From the NCBI RefSeq assembly GCF_016342405.1, contig NZ_JAEINN010000011.1, forward strand, positions 1-64,000: a stretch of 64,000 nt of DNA, in the 5' to 3' direction. The stretch is from Maridesulfovibrio ferrireducens. Lineage in GTDB: Bacteria; Desulfobacterota; Desulfovibrionia; Desulfovibrionales; Desulfovibrionaceae. Within the stretch, counting starts at the first letter, position 1; every line of letters begins with the position of its first letter. Positions 43,703-53,154 of this stretch are shown piece by piece. The notes beneath the pieces are model-generated. The model had not been told where the DNA came from. It did no database searches and saw nothing but the letters and a program-made list of their open reading frames with translations. Position numbers and translations under genes: made by a program.

Positions 43703-45349
43703 TTATTTATACTTTTCTTCGTCTTTAGCTCTGATTTCAGCCCGTTTAATTTTGCCGCTGATAGTCTTGGGCAGTTCGTCCACGTATTCGATAACTCTGG
43801 GATACTTGTAAGGAGCGGTGACCTTTTTTACATGGTTCTGTAGTTCTTTGGTGAGTTCCGCAGATCCTACAAAACCATCGGCGAGAACAATTGTCGCCTT
43901 AACTGCCTGACCACGTACAGGATCTGGAACACCTGTTACTGCTGATTCAATGACGGCAGCGTGGGTAAGGAGTGCGCTTTCTACTTCAAAAGGCCCGATG
44001 CGGTAACCTGAACTTTTAATGAGATCATCAGTTCTGCCGAGGAACCAGTAATAACCGTCTTCATCCATCCAAGCCTTGTCGCCGGTCTGATAGTAACCGT
44101 CTACCATCACGCTTGCGGTTTTTTCAGGCTCGTCCAGATATCCGTTGAACAGTCCAACCGGTTTAGCAGGATCAATTCTTACGCAGATCTGACCTTCTTC
44201 ACCGGCAGCACATTTGTTACCTTCCACATCAATCAGAGCGATGTCCCAGCCGGGGCAGGGCTTGCCTATAGAACCAGGTTTCGGAGTCATGTGGGGGAAT
44301 GTTGCAATCTGTAGTGTAGACTCAGTCTGACCGTATCCTTCGTAAAGAGGCTTACCTGTTGCTTCTTGCCACGCTTCAAAGACAGAAGCGTTGAGAAGTT
44401 CTCCTGCGGTGGTGCAGTGAGTCAGGGCTGAAAGGTCATATTTAGTGAGATCTTCACGAATCATGAATCTGTATACTGTGGGAGGTGCGCAAAAAGATGT
44501 TACTTTGTGGTCGGCAATAATCTGCAACAGCTCCGCAGGGTTAAACTTACCCCGGAAATCCCATGTGAAGACAGTCGCGCCGGCCATCCACTGTCCGTAG
44601 AATTTGCCCCAGACAGCTTTTCCCCAGCCTGTGTCGGCAAGGGTCAGATGAATGTTGCCGGGTTCTAGGTCGTGCCAGTATGCGCCTGTTGTGTAATGTC
44701 CAAGGGGATAGGTGTGAGTATGTTCCACCATTTTAGGCTGCCCGGTGGTTCCTGATGAAAAGAAAATAAGCAGAGCGTCGTCACCGCCTGCGCTGTTTGC
44801 GGGACGTGGAAAGGAGTCTGAATTTTCAGCGCAGAGACCGTCTATGTCCAGCCAGCCTTCCGCAAGTTTGCCTTTGCCTGCCTGAATGAGAACCTTTAAG
44901 GAGGGGCAGCTTGCGTTTGCTTCTTCAACTCTGTCTGCAACAGAATCTTCCGCAATAATACATTTGATCTTTGCAAAATTAACACGGAATTCAATGTCCT
45001 TAACTGTCAGCAGATTGGGCGAAGGAACGGGAACTGCACCTACTTTGTGACAGGCAAGCATTGAAACCCACCAGTCTATGCGGCGATACAGAATAACCAT
45101 GACTCTGTCGCCTTTGCCTATTCCTGCTTTTGTAAGACCGTTGGCGAGTCTTGAAGATGCTTTGGAGAAGAATTCGAAATCTTTTTCAGTGCGGACACCA
45201 TCAGGGTCAATGTGAATCATTGCCAAACGGGTAGGGTCTTCCGCTGCGGTTTTATCAACAAAATCAAAAGCGAAGTTGAAATTATCGGGAACTTCTATTT
45301 TGTATTTCTCACAGAACTCCGGATAGGAGCTGAATTTTTCTTTTTGCAT
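43703..45349 (-). CDS. Acyl-CoA ligase (medium-chain ACSM-like)
   Basis: A 548-residue AMP-forming ligase. P-loop FFSSGTTGQPKMVEHTH, A5-type motif GYGQTESTLQIATFPHM, hinge YYWFLGRTDDLIKSSGYRIG, and catalytic lysine in KTISGKIKRAEIRAK. The pattern LADTGWGKAVWGKFYGQW is typical of the medium-chain/benzoate group. ATG start, with GGAG-type sequence upstream. It follows its XRE-cupin regulator gene by 18 bases. Which acid it activates is unknown. Terminates at a hairpin 19 bases after the stop. Confidence 0.9.
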   Translation of the reverse strand: MQKEKFSSYPEFCEKYKIEVPDNFNFAFDFVDKTAAEDPTRLAMIHIDPDGVRTEKDFEFFSKASSRLANGLTKAGIGKGDRVMVILYRRIDWWVSMLACHKVGAVPVPSPNLLTVKDIEFRVNFAKIKCIIAEDSVADRVEEANASCPSLKVLIQAGKGKLAEGWLDIDGLCAENSDSFPRPANSAGGDDALLIFFSSGTTGQPKMVEHTHTYPLGHYTTGAYWHDLEPGNIHLTLADTGWGKAVWGKFYGQWMAGATVFTWDFRGKFNPAELLQIIADHKVTSFCAPPTVYRFMIREDLTKYDLSALTHCTTAGELLNASVFEAWQEATGKPLYEGYGQTESTLQIATFPHMTPKPGSIGKPCPGWDIALIDVEGNKCAAGEEGQICVRIDPAKPVGLFNGYLDEPEKTASVMVDGYYQTGDKAWMDEDGYYWFLGRTDDLIKSSGYRIGPFEVESALLTHAAVIESAVTGVPDPVRGQAVKATIVLADGFVGSAELTKELQNHVKKVTAPYKYPRVIEYVDELPKTISGKIKRAEIRAKDEEKYK

Positions 45350-45367
45350 GTTATGCTCCTGATCGGG

Positions 45368-45925
45368 TTATAAAATTACATCCAGCATGCGGGCTGGTTC
45401 TCCGTCTAAACCGCGCAAAGCATGAGGAGTATTTGAATCGAAATATAGAGAATCACCGGCTTCAAGTTCAAGTATGTTGTCGTCCAGTCTCAGTTCGAGT
45501 CTGCCTTCAAGCACATAAATGAATTCCTGTCCGCGATGAGTGGTAAAATTCATGTCAGCAGGTTTTTTAGCAGGAACATTAATCATGAAAGGTTCCATGC
45601 GTCTGCCGACAAAGGTTGAAGCAAGGTTCTTGTAGTCATAGTCCTTACGCCTGTCGACGTTGAAGCCTTTGCCCTTGCGGACCAGAGCATAGTTTTTGAG
45701 ATGGGCTTCATTACCGGAAACCAGAACCGTAAGTCCTACTCCGCATACGTGTGCTACATCCATGAGGTAGCTTACAGGGATTTCAACTTCACCTGACTCA
45801 TATTTTTCAGCCAGAGCTGTTTCTACCCCGACTTTTTCAGCCAGTTCCGCCACGGTCATGTCCACGGCATCTCTAATGCCTCTGAGTCGCGGAGCAATTT
45901 CTTTGTATGCCTGATCATTACTCAT
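45368..45925 (-). CDS. XRE-family regulator with a cupin domain
   Basis: A 185-residue transcription factor. The N-terminal helix-turn-helix (about 12-65) reads VDMTVAELAEKVGVETALAEKYESG. The C-terminal cupin_2 domain (about 115-185) includes THRGQEFIYVLEGRLELRL and DSLYFDSNTPHAL, the barrel where a small ligand or metal may bind. The ATG at 45925 follows GGGAGA; an upstream ATG at 45988 is ignored. Encoded just before an acyl-CoA ligase gene on the same strand, and after another regulator-ligase pair. Probably controls the ligase in response to its substrate or product; this is inferred. Confidence 0.88.
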   Translation of the reverse strand: MSNDQAYKEIAPRLRGIRDAVDMTVAELAEKVGVETALAEKYESGEVEIPVSYLMDVAHVCGVGLTVLVSGNEAHLKNYALVRKGKGFNVDRRKDYDYKNLASTFVGRRMEPFMINVPAKKPADMNFTTHRGQEFIYVLEGRLELRLDDNILELEAGDSLYFDSNTPHALRGLDGEPARMLDVIL

Positions 45926-46030
45926 ACAGTCTCCCTGATATGGGTGAATCCGATTAAAAGAACCGGGGGTTTTGCCGGATTTAAGCAAAATTCCCCGTAA
46001 TATTTATATAAAAATATTCCTTTGCAGCCG

Positions 46031-47677
46031 TTAAGCGTCGGGGAACATCTCTTCGGCAAGCTCTCTTAGCTTGTATTTTTGTATTTTTCCGCTTGCTGTC
46101 ATGGGGTAAGCTTCAATAAATGTAATGAATTTAGGAATTTTATATCTTGAAATCTTGCCTCTGCAATAATCTACAACATCTTCAGGAGTCATATCGACTC
46201 CGTCTTTAAGAATGATGAATGCTCCGACCTGTTCCCCGAATTTCTTGCTTGGGACTCCGGCAACCTGAATATCGAGTATTCCATCCATTGTGTAGAGGAA
46301 TTCTTCAATTTCACGGGGGTAGATATTTTCACCGCCGCGGATGATCATATCTTTGAGTCGTCCGGTAACAGCAAGATAACCCTGCTCATCCATAACTCCG
46401 AGGTCGCCTGAATGCAGCCAGCCGTCAACATCGATGTTTGCAGCAGTGGCTTCGGGGTTCTTATAGTACCCTTTCATCACATTATAGCCGCGACAGCATA
46501 TTTCACCTGTATCACCGACAGCGCATTGATTACCTGTTTCGGGGTTGAATAGAGCTACCTCTATTTCAGGCATTGCGCGGCCCACTGATGCTGTTCTGCG
46601 GTCAATGTCATCGTCCATGCGGGTCTGCGTCATAACCGGAGAGGCTTCGGTCAATCCGTAACATATGGTGATATCGTTCATGTTCATTTTGTCCATGACT
46701 TTCTTCATCACTTCAACAGGGCAGGGAGAACCGGCCATAATTCCGGTACGCAGAGATGAGTAATCAAATTTATTGAAAAGCTTGTGATCAAGGATGGCAA
46801 TAAACATGGTAGGCACCCCGTAAAGGGCAGTGCATTTTTCCTGATCAACAGAAGCCATGACTAACAGTGGGTCAAACCCTTCGAGAATGACGAGAGTTGT
46901 GCCGTGATTGACAGCGGCAAGAACTCCGAGCACACAGCCGAAACAGTGGAACAGTGGAACCGGCAGACAAAGCCTGTCGTTCGAAGTAAACCCTTGATTT
47001 TCTCCGATCCAGTAGCCGTTGTTGCCTATATTGTAGTGCGTAAGCTGTACGCCCTTGGGGAAGCCTGTGGTCCCGGAGGTGTATTGCATGTTGATAACAT
47101 CATGCGGGTCGAGAGTAGCTTGTCTTTCTTCGTATTCTTCGTCTGAAGTCACAACAGCGAGGTTGATAACTTCGGGCATTGAGTACATACCGCGATGTTT
47201 TTCCTGTCCAAGAAAGAATACTCTTTTGAGGTCTGGAAATTTTTCGCTCTGAAGGTAGCCTCTTTCATGAGTGCGCAATTCAGGAATAAGATCATAAGTT
47301 GTATGGATGTAGTCTATGTCTCTGAATCCATCGATTATGACGAGGTTTTCGCACTCGGACTGCTTGAGCAGGTATTCCAGTTCAGTCGTACGATAGAAAG
47401 TATTAACGGTAAGCAGAATGGCACCAATTTTGGCTGTGGCAAACTGCAGAGCCACCCAGTAAGGAACGTTGGTTGCCCAGATAGCAACTTTCTCACCTTT
47501 TTTGATGCCTAGAGCCATGAGCCCCATAGCAAGCTCGTCTACCAGTTCGCCGAATTCGCTGTAAGTGAGTCTGAAATCGCGATCAACGTAAACAACTGCT
47601 TCATTATCCGGCCATTTTTCAACCGCTTCATCAAGTAATGCCCCGAGAGTGATTTCCCTGAGGTGTGATTTTTCCAT
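46031..47677 (-). CDS. Long/medium-chain acyl-CoA ligase (FadD-like)
   Basis: A 548-residue AMP-forming ligase with [39 protein letters not shown], a [22 protein letters not shown] block, and catalytic lysine in [15 protein letters not shown]. The VPLFHCFG stretch is typical of the FadD-like group. The ATG at 47677 follows GGTGGAG. A GTG at 47689 would add four residues. Its XRE-cupin partner lies 21 bases upstream. It differs enough from the other ligase here to make different substrates likely. Confidence 0.92.
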   Translation of the reverse strand: MEKSHLREITLGALLDEAVEKWPDNEAVVYVDRDFRLTYSEFGELVDELAMGLMALGIKKGEKVAIWATNVPYWVALQFATAKIGAILLTVNTFYRTTELEYLLKQSECENLVIIDGFRDIDYIHTTYDLIPELRTHERGYLQSEKFPDLKRVFFLGQEKHRGMYSMPEVINLAVVTSDEEYEERQATLDPHDVINMQYTSGTTGFPKGVQLTHYNIGNNGYWIGENQGFTSNDRLCLPVPLFHCFGCVLGVLAAVNHGTTLVILEGFDPLLVMASVDQEKCTALYGVPTMFIAILDHKLFNKFDYSSLRTGIMAGSPCPVEVMKKVMDKMNMNDITICYGLTEASPVMTQTRMDDDIDRRTASVGRAMPEIEVALFNPETGNQCAVGDTGEICCRGYNVMKGYYKNPEATAANIDVDGWLHSGDLGVMDEQGYLAVTGRLKDMIIRGGENIYPREIEEFLYTMDGILDIQVAGVPSKKFGEQVGAFIILKDGVDMTPEDVVDYCRGKISRYKIPKFITFIEAYPMTASGKIQKYKLRELAEEMFPDA

Positions 47678-47698
47678 GTGATTCTCCACCTTATTCTC

Positions 47699-48265
47699 TT
47701 ATTCAGGGAAATACAGAACTGCGTATATTTCACATTTTTTGTCGCCGTAAGCAGCAACGCTGTGAGGAACTACAGAATTGAAATATGTGCTGTCGCCTGC
47801 TTCTATGACGCTTGTTTTTTTGCCGTAGACAATTTCAAGCTGACCGGAAACAACAATGATAAACTCTTCTCCTTCGTGAGAAGTGAGTCTGTGTTCTTCG
47901 TTGCTTGGTTCAATCTGGATAAAAAAAGGTTCCATGTGACGGTCACTTTTTCCTTTACCAAGGGAAAAGTACTTCATAGAAGCGGTTTCTTTTTTCTCTG
48001 AATGCATGGTCAGTTCTTCCTGACGCTCATCTAAACGGACGATTAGGGGGTCTTTGCTGACATGGTCATCAAGAAAAGTGCCGAGTCTTACACCGAGAGC
48101 TCTTGCAATTTTAAGTAGCGGTCCGAGTGAGGGGTATTTGTCTTTTTCTTCGACGGCTTCGAGAAAATCAACTCCAAGCCCTGTGCGTTTCGAGAATTCT
48201 TCGAGGCTGATGCTCTGTTTTTCTCTGAAAGTTTTAATACGATGTCCTATTTTAGCTTTTGTCAT
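47699..48265 (-). CDS. XRE-family regulator with a cupin domain (second copy)
   Basis: A 188-residue regulator of the same architecture as the one at 45368: helix-turn-helix (about 5-60; ISLEEFSKRTGLGVDFLEA) and a C-terminal cupin (about 110-185; TSHEGEEFIIVVSGQLEIVY, then GDSTYFNSVVPHSV). The linker includes MEPFFIQIEPS, matching MEPFMINVP in the other copy. The ATG at 48265 follows AGAGGG. It heads the minus-strand unit regulator-ligase-regulator-ligase. Ligand not known. Confidence 0.88.
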   Translation of the reverse strand: MTKAKIGHRIKTFREKQSISLEEFSKRTGLGVDFLEAVEEKDKYPSLGPLLKIARALGVRLGTFLDDHVSKDPLIVRLDERQEELTMHSEKKETASMKYFSLGKGKSDRHMEPFFIQIEPSNEEHRLTSHEGEEFIIVVSGQLEIVYGKKTSVIEAGDSTYFNSVVPHSVAAYGDKKCEIYAVLYFPE

Positions 48266-48593
48266 ACTGCCCTCTGCTGGTCTATGTCCGCTTTTTACGG
48301 GATTGTGCATAAATAATGGTAAATCGTTAAGCAATGAGTACTTACATTAACAATATAATTTTGTCATTAGTCCATAGCGTAGCGGGAATTTATTAAAATG
48401 ATATGATCACTCGGGCGCAGGGTAAAACTTAGCGAAGTAAAAATGAAGAGATAAATTGCAAATTTATAAGATATTTTTATAACTGGTTGGAGTAAAGCTT
48501 CTTTCACACTGTTTGGTTACATTTGTTAGTGGCTTTCCTTAAAGAAATTATCTATGTTTATCGCTACATTTTGAAAAAATAAAGGAAACATCA
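48266..48593. other. Divergent promoter region between the regulator-ligase unit and a TPR gene
   Basis: This 328-base stretch must hold the promoters for both directions. It is AT-rich. I do not find a clear -35/-10 pair, a palindrome of note, an RNA gene or a terminator in it. Confidence 0.5.
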
Positions 48594-49346
48594 ATGGCTG
48601 CTGTAGATGATAATAAGGGAAGAAAAAAGATTCAAGGTGTCTTTTCCAGTCAGAACGTACAAAAGATTGGAACCGGGACAACTGTGCGTCGTACAATCAG
48701 TAAGATGTATTGGATGGCGACAGAAATGGATGATGGAAATGTAGAAGTTCAGGCTCTTAATACCAATTATATTCCTTCCGGTCCTAAAACAGCGGTCACA
48801 ATGGAAGAATTTCTTTCAAAGTATTCTCCTGAGCCGGAGTTTTATGTTTCTACAGTTTATCCTAAAATGAAAGAGCTTAGCGGAACTGTTCAGCGTGGTG
48901 AAAAAGCTAGACAGGCCGGAGCAACGTACAGTGCCGAGTTTGAATTTCAAAATGCATTAGGTGTGGATGAAGATAATGTCCGCGCAAATTTCGGTTTGGG
49001 ACTTACCTATATGGAGCGCGGAGAATCCAGCAAAGCTAATGATATATTTGAAAGGCTCGTGGGTCTTGATGCCGCATTTGAAACCGAGCATAAGCATCTT
49101 TTTAACGAGTTCGGTATTAATTTGAGGAAGACCGGAATGCAGGATCAGGCCATAGATTATTATAATCGGGCACTGGAAATGACCTCAAATGACGAGAACC
49201 TGCATTACAATATGGCTCGAGCTTATTTTGAAAAAGGCCTTCTTGACAAAAGTGTTGAACATCTGGAGAAAGCTCTCAGCCTTAATCCTGATCATCCTGA
49301 AGCCCAAAAATTTCTGGATTATATCAAGAGTACGCAGAACAACTAA
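48594..49346 (+). CDS. TPR-repeat protein of unknown function
   Basis: A 250-residue soluble protein. Residues about 100-245 are tetratricopeptide repeats (RANFGLGLTYMERGESSKAN; QDQAIDYYNRALEMTSNDEN; KSVEHLEKALSLNPDHPEAQ). The N-terminal 95 residues (TTVRRTISKMYWMATEMDDG) are basic and unlike a known domain; this part is likely the functional head. No signal peptide. The upstream sequence has AAAGGAAAC before the ATG. Converges on rsmB with no visible terminator between. Probably an adaptor protein. Confidence 0.75.
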   Translation: MAAVDDNKGRKKIQGVFSSQNVQKIGTGTTVRRTISKMYWMATEMDDGNVEVQALNTNYIPSGPKTAVTMEEFLSKYSPEPEFYVSTVYPKMKELSGTVQRGEKARQAGATYSAEFEFQNALGVDEDNVRANFGLGLTYMERGESSKANDIFERLVGLDAAFETEHKHLFNEFGINLRKTGMQDQAIDYYNRALEMTSNDENLHYNMARAYFEKGLLDKSVEHLEKALSLNPDHPEAQKFLDYIKSTQNN

Positions 49347-49369
49347 TAGCTCTTTTGCTTAGACTGCGT

Positions 49370-50653
49370 TTATATTTTTTCAAGCAGAGCAGAATAGAAA
49401 AATTCTTTAAGCTGTGAATCCGGAGATGTTGTCCATTCCTTTTTCAGACGGGTATCTTTGTTCTTTTTTAAAAAATTAGCGATTTGCCCGTGGTTTTCCG
49501 CAGGATTAAGTGTGCAGGTTATGTATGCTAAAAATCCACCTTTGCGAACAGTTTTCCAGCCATTATCAAGTATTTTAGACTGCAAAAGAACCAAAGATTC
49601 TGTATCTTCAAATGAGCGTTTGAACTTAGTGTCCGGTCTTCTTGAAAGGACACCGAGACCTGAGCAAGGTACGTCGAGCAGGGCTGTGCCGACGGTTCCA
49701 GCAGCAATCGGTGGATTGATTGCAGAGCCTCTGAAGGCCGCAATAGAAGGGAATTCTTTTTTCAAAGCAGTGAGCCTTCCGAGGTGTGGATCACTGGCGA
49801 GAACCGGCTTAATGTCATTGTGCATCAAGTATCGTGATTTACCGCCGCGACCGGAGCATGCATCCCATACAGGAGTGGGCCAGCTTGAAGGTTCAAGTAT
49901 GGAAAGAGCAACTCTTGCCGCGTAACTTTGTCTGAAAAGAACTTTATCCGGCAGTCCTTCCAGCACCGTAGGGCGAACCCCTGAATGAAAGGCAAAAGCT
50001 TCTCCGTCAGAAGCAATAAATTCTTTTTCTAAAAGTAGGGCCGCCGCCGCGTCCTGTCCCGCATCATCTGATGTATCAATTGCAAATCCGGCAGCAGGAG
50101 GACAAATTTGAGCCTCGAGGTATTGAATCGCCGTTTCTCTGCCGTAACTGTCAATCCATAACTCAACAATCCATTGCGGACATGCGTAGTAAGCGGAAAG
50201 AGCTTTCATTTCATTGTGGAGATTTCTGCGGAAAAAATCGATATCCACACCGTCTTCAGCAAGTCTTGCAACTTTACGAAGCACAGCATTTGCGAGACCT
50301 CCGAGTTTACCCCGGGTCAGCTTTTTTACTGAATCAACGCCCCAGTCTACAGATGCGTAGGCGGGAACATCCATGTGCAGGATTTCATATGAAGCAATTC
50401 CTAAGACTTGAAGAACAGGTGCAGGAAGTCCTTCCGGTCTCGAAAGAAAACAGCCCAGCACGTGTTGCAGGCGGATTCTCATTCGTAGATAGCCGTATAG
50501 AACTTCGGTAATAAAACCGCGGTCTCGTCGAGCCAGATCGTTTGATGAAAGGGCAGAGTCCAGTATGGCCTGAGCATCCATTCCACTATCAAGAGTTTTG
50601 GATACACAATCAAAAGCCAGCCCTCTGGGCCCCGGCAGGGATAAATTTTTCAT
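49370..50653 (-). CDS. RsmB-like 16S rRNA (cytosine-C5) methyltransferase
   Basis: A 427-residue methyltransferase of the RsmB/Sun group. The N-terminal NusB-like RNA-binding domain (about 1-130) precedes the methyltransferase core with VWDACSGRGGKSRYLM (motif I), LLDVPCSGLGVLSRRPD (catalytic motif with Cys) and YITCTLNPAEN (second Cys). Both cysteines of the C5-methyltransferase mechanism are present. It is the last gene of the hisS-aspS-def-fmt-DUF116 run. ATG start at 50653, 18 bases after the DUF116 stop. RsmB (C967) is likely but RsmF-type sites are not excluded. Confidence 0.88.
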   Translation of the reverse strand: MKNLSLPGPRGLAFDCVSKTLDSGMDAQAILDSALSSNDLARRDRGFITEVLYGYLRMRIRLQHVLGCFLSRPEGLPAPVLQVLGIASYEILHMDVPAYASVDWGVDSVKKLTRGKLGGLANAVLRKVARLAEDGVDIDFFRRNLHNEMKALSAYYACPQWIVELWIDSYGRETAIQYLEAQICPPAAGFAIDTSDDAGQDAAAALLLEKEFIASDGEAFAFHSGVRPTVLEGLPDKVLFRQSYAARVALSILEPSSWPTPVWDACSGRGGKSRYLMHNDIKPVLASDPHLGRLTALKKEFPSIAAFRGSAINPPIAAGTVGTALLDVPCSGLGVLSRRPDTKFKRSFEDTESLVLLQSKILDNGWKTVRKGGFLAYITCTLNPAENHGQIANFLKKNKDTRLKKEWTTSPDSQLKEFFYSALLEKI

Positions 50654-50670
50654 CTGATAGATTCCGTTTT

Positions 50671-51498
50671 TTAGAGGCCGCTAAGGGGTGTCATGCCGAC
50701 ATTTTTTTCTGCGTCGACAGGTAATTTTTCAGCTTTAATAAAATTTCGCAGTGCATTTTCAACTGCTATAAGAGATACTTGTGTGTCAAGGCAAGGCCCG
50801 TGTGGTCGTTCATTAAGAACTCCGAAAACCGGCAGCGGATAAGTGTCTTGAATTCCGCTGGCAAGATCCCGTTCACAGGCAATCGCTATAATCAGTTTCG
50901 GTCTTTTCTGGACAACTATACGCCTTGCGATGGTTCCGCCGGTTGCTACAGCGAAATGGGCACCGTATTTATCGCGAAGTTCAAGAAGCCCCTTGATGGT
51001 GCAAAGTCCGCAACGCTTGCAGTTGTCCACATCGTAAGTAAGGCGCATGTCACAACGGCTGTTTTGCAGGCAATGCGGAGTAAGCATTAATATTTTATCA
51101 GGGTCACAGGTTCCGGCTTTTGACTGAACCAGTTCGTTGTTAACTTTGATAAAGGACGCTCTTATTTTACGTTTGGAGAGGCCGAAGACTCTACCCAGTA
51201 TGGTCATAAGCGGCAGAAAAAGTTTAATCGTAAGGCCCCGTGCTTTCGTGGAAAAAGGGAAAGTTTTTCCAAGAACCACATTGGCGAGTAGAGCCAGATA
51301 GGCCCATCCGACGAGCAATATGAGAATTGTAACGATTACACCTAATATCCATGAAGCCCATGAACCGAAGGCGGAAATACCGACATACGGCACATACCAC
51401 AACGAAGCTAAAAACAGGCAGAGCAGAATGCATGTGCCAGTAATCAGGCCGATGAACAAGCGTTTTTTAGAATCTTTCTCGACACTCACTTTTAGCAA
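50671..51498 (-). CDS. DUF116 family membrane protein
   Basis: A 275-residue protein of the DUF116 family. Two hydrophobic segments (about 17-38 and 46-70) anchor it in the membrane; the rest (about 110-275) is cytoplasmic. It has a cysteine-rich stretch (HCLQNSRCDMRLTYD, then DNCKRCGLCTIKG) that could bind an Fe-S cluster or zinc. DUF116 genes occur next to fmt in Desulfovibrionales and relatives. It overlaps the fmt stop by seven bases. Function not known. Confidence 0.85.
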   Translation of the reverse strand: MLKVSVEKDSKKRLFIGLITGTCILLCLFLASLWYVPYVGISAFGSWASWILGVIVTILILLVGWAYLALLANVVLGKTFPFSTKARGLTIKLFLPLMTILGRVFGLSKRKIRASFIKVNNELVQSKAGTCDPDKILMLTPHCLQNSRCDMRLTYDVDNCKRCGLCTIKGLLELRDKYGAHFAVATGGTIARRIVVQKRPKLIIAIACERDLASGIQDTYPLPVFGVLNERPHGPCLDTQVSLIAVENALRNFIKAEKLPVDAEKNVGMTPLSGL

Positions 51499-52505
51499 TC
51501 CGAACCGGATGTCTGTCCATCCGTACTAGTTGGTTGTGTATGTAATTTGCTCATATATCCACACATGAAAGCACGTCCGTCCATGGCTTTTTTGCCAGCC
51601 GGTTTTACCTTTTCTGCAAGGTATATTTTGTCTTTACAGGCTATTTCCAGAAAACCGTCATCTTCACCGAGAATTGTTCCCGGAGTAGTGTCTACGGCTT
51701 CTTTATCGCTTATTTTGCCGGGAGTGATGACCAGACGAACCGGTTCTTTGTCGTTTTCGGCCTGCCAGAAGAAATAAGCACCGGGTGACGGGTGCATTGC
51801 GCGGATCTGATTATGCACATCCTTTGCATTTTTATTCCAGTCTATCAATCCGTCTTCTTTTGTAAGCTTGGCGGCGTAAGTGGCGATTTCATCATCCTGT
51901 TTTATTATAGCTAATTTGCCGGTATGATAACGAAGAATCGTTTCCATTATCAGCGGTCCGCCCATTGCAGCCAGTTCGTCATGGATTTTTCCGGCGTGGT
52001 CGTTCCACGCAATTCCTAACGCTTGCTGGAGCAGCATGGGGCCTGTATCAAGCCCTGCTTCCATTTTCATGATAGTGATACCTGTTGCGACGTCACCGTT
52101 TTGGATGCAGCGCTGAATAGGAGCAGCCCCCCGGTATTTGGGAAGCAGAGAGCCGTGTACATTGATGGGCAATACCGCAGGTATATCCAAAACTTCCTGA
52201 GGAAGAATCAGTCCGTACGCAGCCACAACAAGGAAGTCCGGCTTTAGTGAACGCAGCTGTTCAATATCAGCCTTGTCCTTGAAATTGAGCGGTTGAAACA
52301 CAGGTATATCATGTTTCAGAGCTACTTCTTTCACAGGAGAAGGCTTAAGTTTGTGGCCTCTTCCGCAAGGGCGGTCAGGCTGGGTATAAGCTCCGATTAC
52401 TTCGCAACCGTCCCACTCCTGAAGGTATTCAAGAATGGTGGACGCGAAGTCCGGAGTGCCCATGAAAACTATTTTCCAGCGTGGTTCTTCTCTTGTTGCT
52501 GCCAT
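51492..52505 (-). CDS. fmt: Methionyl-tRNA formyltransferase
   Basis: A 337-residue enzyme that formylates initiator Met-tRNA. Motifs: IVFMGTPDFASTILEYL at the N-terminus, LPINVHGSLLPKYRGAAPIQ (catalytic Asn/His region) and ETGITIMKMEAGLDTGPMLL-type sequence (here ATGITIMKMEAGLDTGPML). The C-terminal OB-like domain begins about residue 210. The ATG at 52505 lies 37 bases inside def, in a different frame, so the two are coupled. Follows the usual def-fmt order. Confidence 0.95.
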   Translation of the reverse strand: MAATREEPRWKIVFMGTPDFASTILEYLQEWDGCEVIGAYTQPDRPCGRGHKLKPSPVKEVALKHDIPVFQPLNFKDKADIEQLRSLKPDFLVVAAYGLILPQEVLDIPAVLPINVHGSLLPKYRGAAPIQRCIQNGDVATGITIMKMEAGLDTGPMLLQQALGIAWNDHAGKIHDELAAMGGPLIMETILRYHTGKLAIIKQDDEIATYAAKLTKEDGLIDWNKNAKDVHNQIRAMHPSPGAYFFWQAENDKEPVRLVITPGKISDKEAVDTTPGTILGEDDGFLEIACKDKIYLAEKVKPAGKKAMDGRAFMCGYMSKLHTQPTSTDGQTSGSDC

Positions 52506-52990
52506 TTTTTGATCTTCTTATCGTACATTGCTTTTTTAAGACGGCCCACTTTGTTTACTATGAGAGTTCCGTCAAGGTGATCTAATTCGTGCTGAAGAAC
52601 GATTGCCAGAAAGTCGTCTGCTTCAATTCTGATATCTTTCCCGTTTTCATCCATTCCGGTCACAGTAACTTTTTCGCTGCGTTTGATGACGCAACTGAAA
52701 GAAGGACAGGAGAGGCAGCTTTCTTCGGAATCTACTTTTCCTTCGCTGTCAATGATTTGAGGGTTGATAATTATCTGCAGATCTTCTCTGTTTTTAGGGC
52801 CTGATGGATCAATTACAATCAGGCGGAGCTTTTCTCCGATCTGCGGCGCTGCCAGACCGACTCCGTCATCTTCGTACATGGTTTCAACCATGTTATCGAT
52901 GAGCTCTTTAAGCTCAGGAGTAATCTTTTCTACAACGGCGCATGGATCTGCAAGATTAGGATCAGGATATTTGAGAATATCGAGTTTCAT
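52469..52990 (-). CDS. def: Peptide deformylase
   Basis: A 173-residue metalloenzyme that removes the formyl group from new proteins. The three motifs are GVGLAAPQIGE, EESCLSCPSF (metal-ligand Cys) and QHELDHLDG (the two His ligands and catalytic Glu). ATG at 52990 starts MKLDILKYPDPNLADP, family-typical; a further in-frame start at 53026 is unlikely. No strong ribosome site, so expression may depend on the upstream aspS transcript. Overlaps fmt by 37 bases. Confidence 0.94.
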   Translation of the reverse strand: MKLDILKYPDPNLADPCAVVEKITPELKELIDNMVETMYEDDGVGLAAPQIGEKLRLIVIDPSGPKNREDLQIIINPQIIDSEGKVDSEESCLSCPSFSCVIKRSEKVTVTGMDENGKDIRIEADDFLAIVLQHELDHLDGTLIVNKVGRLKKAMYDKKIKKWQQQEKNHAGK

Positions 52991-53084
52991 AGTACTTGAG
53001 ATTTTCCTTGGAAATTCCGTACACAAAGTGTTCGGGATTCCCGTAATTATTAAAGGCTTACAGTCGCTTTTTTTGCGGCTTTGA

Positions 53085-53115
53085 CATTCCGATCTGCTCT
53101 GTGCAGACCGGAATG
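53085..53115 (-). other. Stem-loop between aspS and def
   Basis: A 13-bp stem (53085-53097 with 53103-53115) with a five-base loop. On the minus strand its one imperfect pair is G-U, while on the plus strand it would be A-C, so it is likely a minus-strand RNA structure. No T tract follows on that strand, which argues against a simple terminator. It may be a processing or stability element separating aspS from def. Confidence 0.5.
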
Positions 53116-53154
53116 CTATCTTTTTATCGTTTGACTTGTAAAGAGGCTCTTGGT

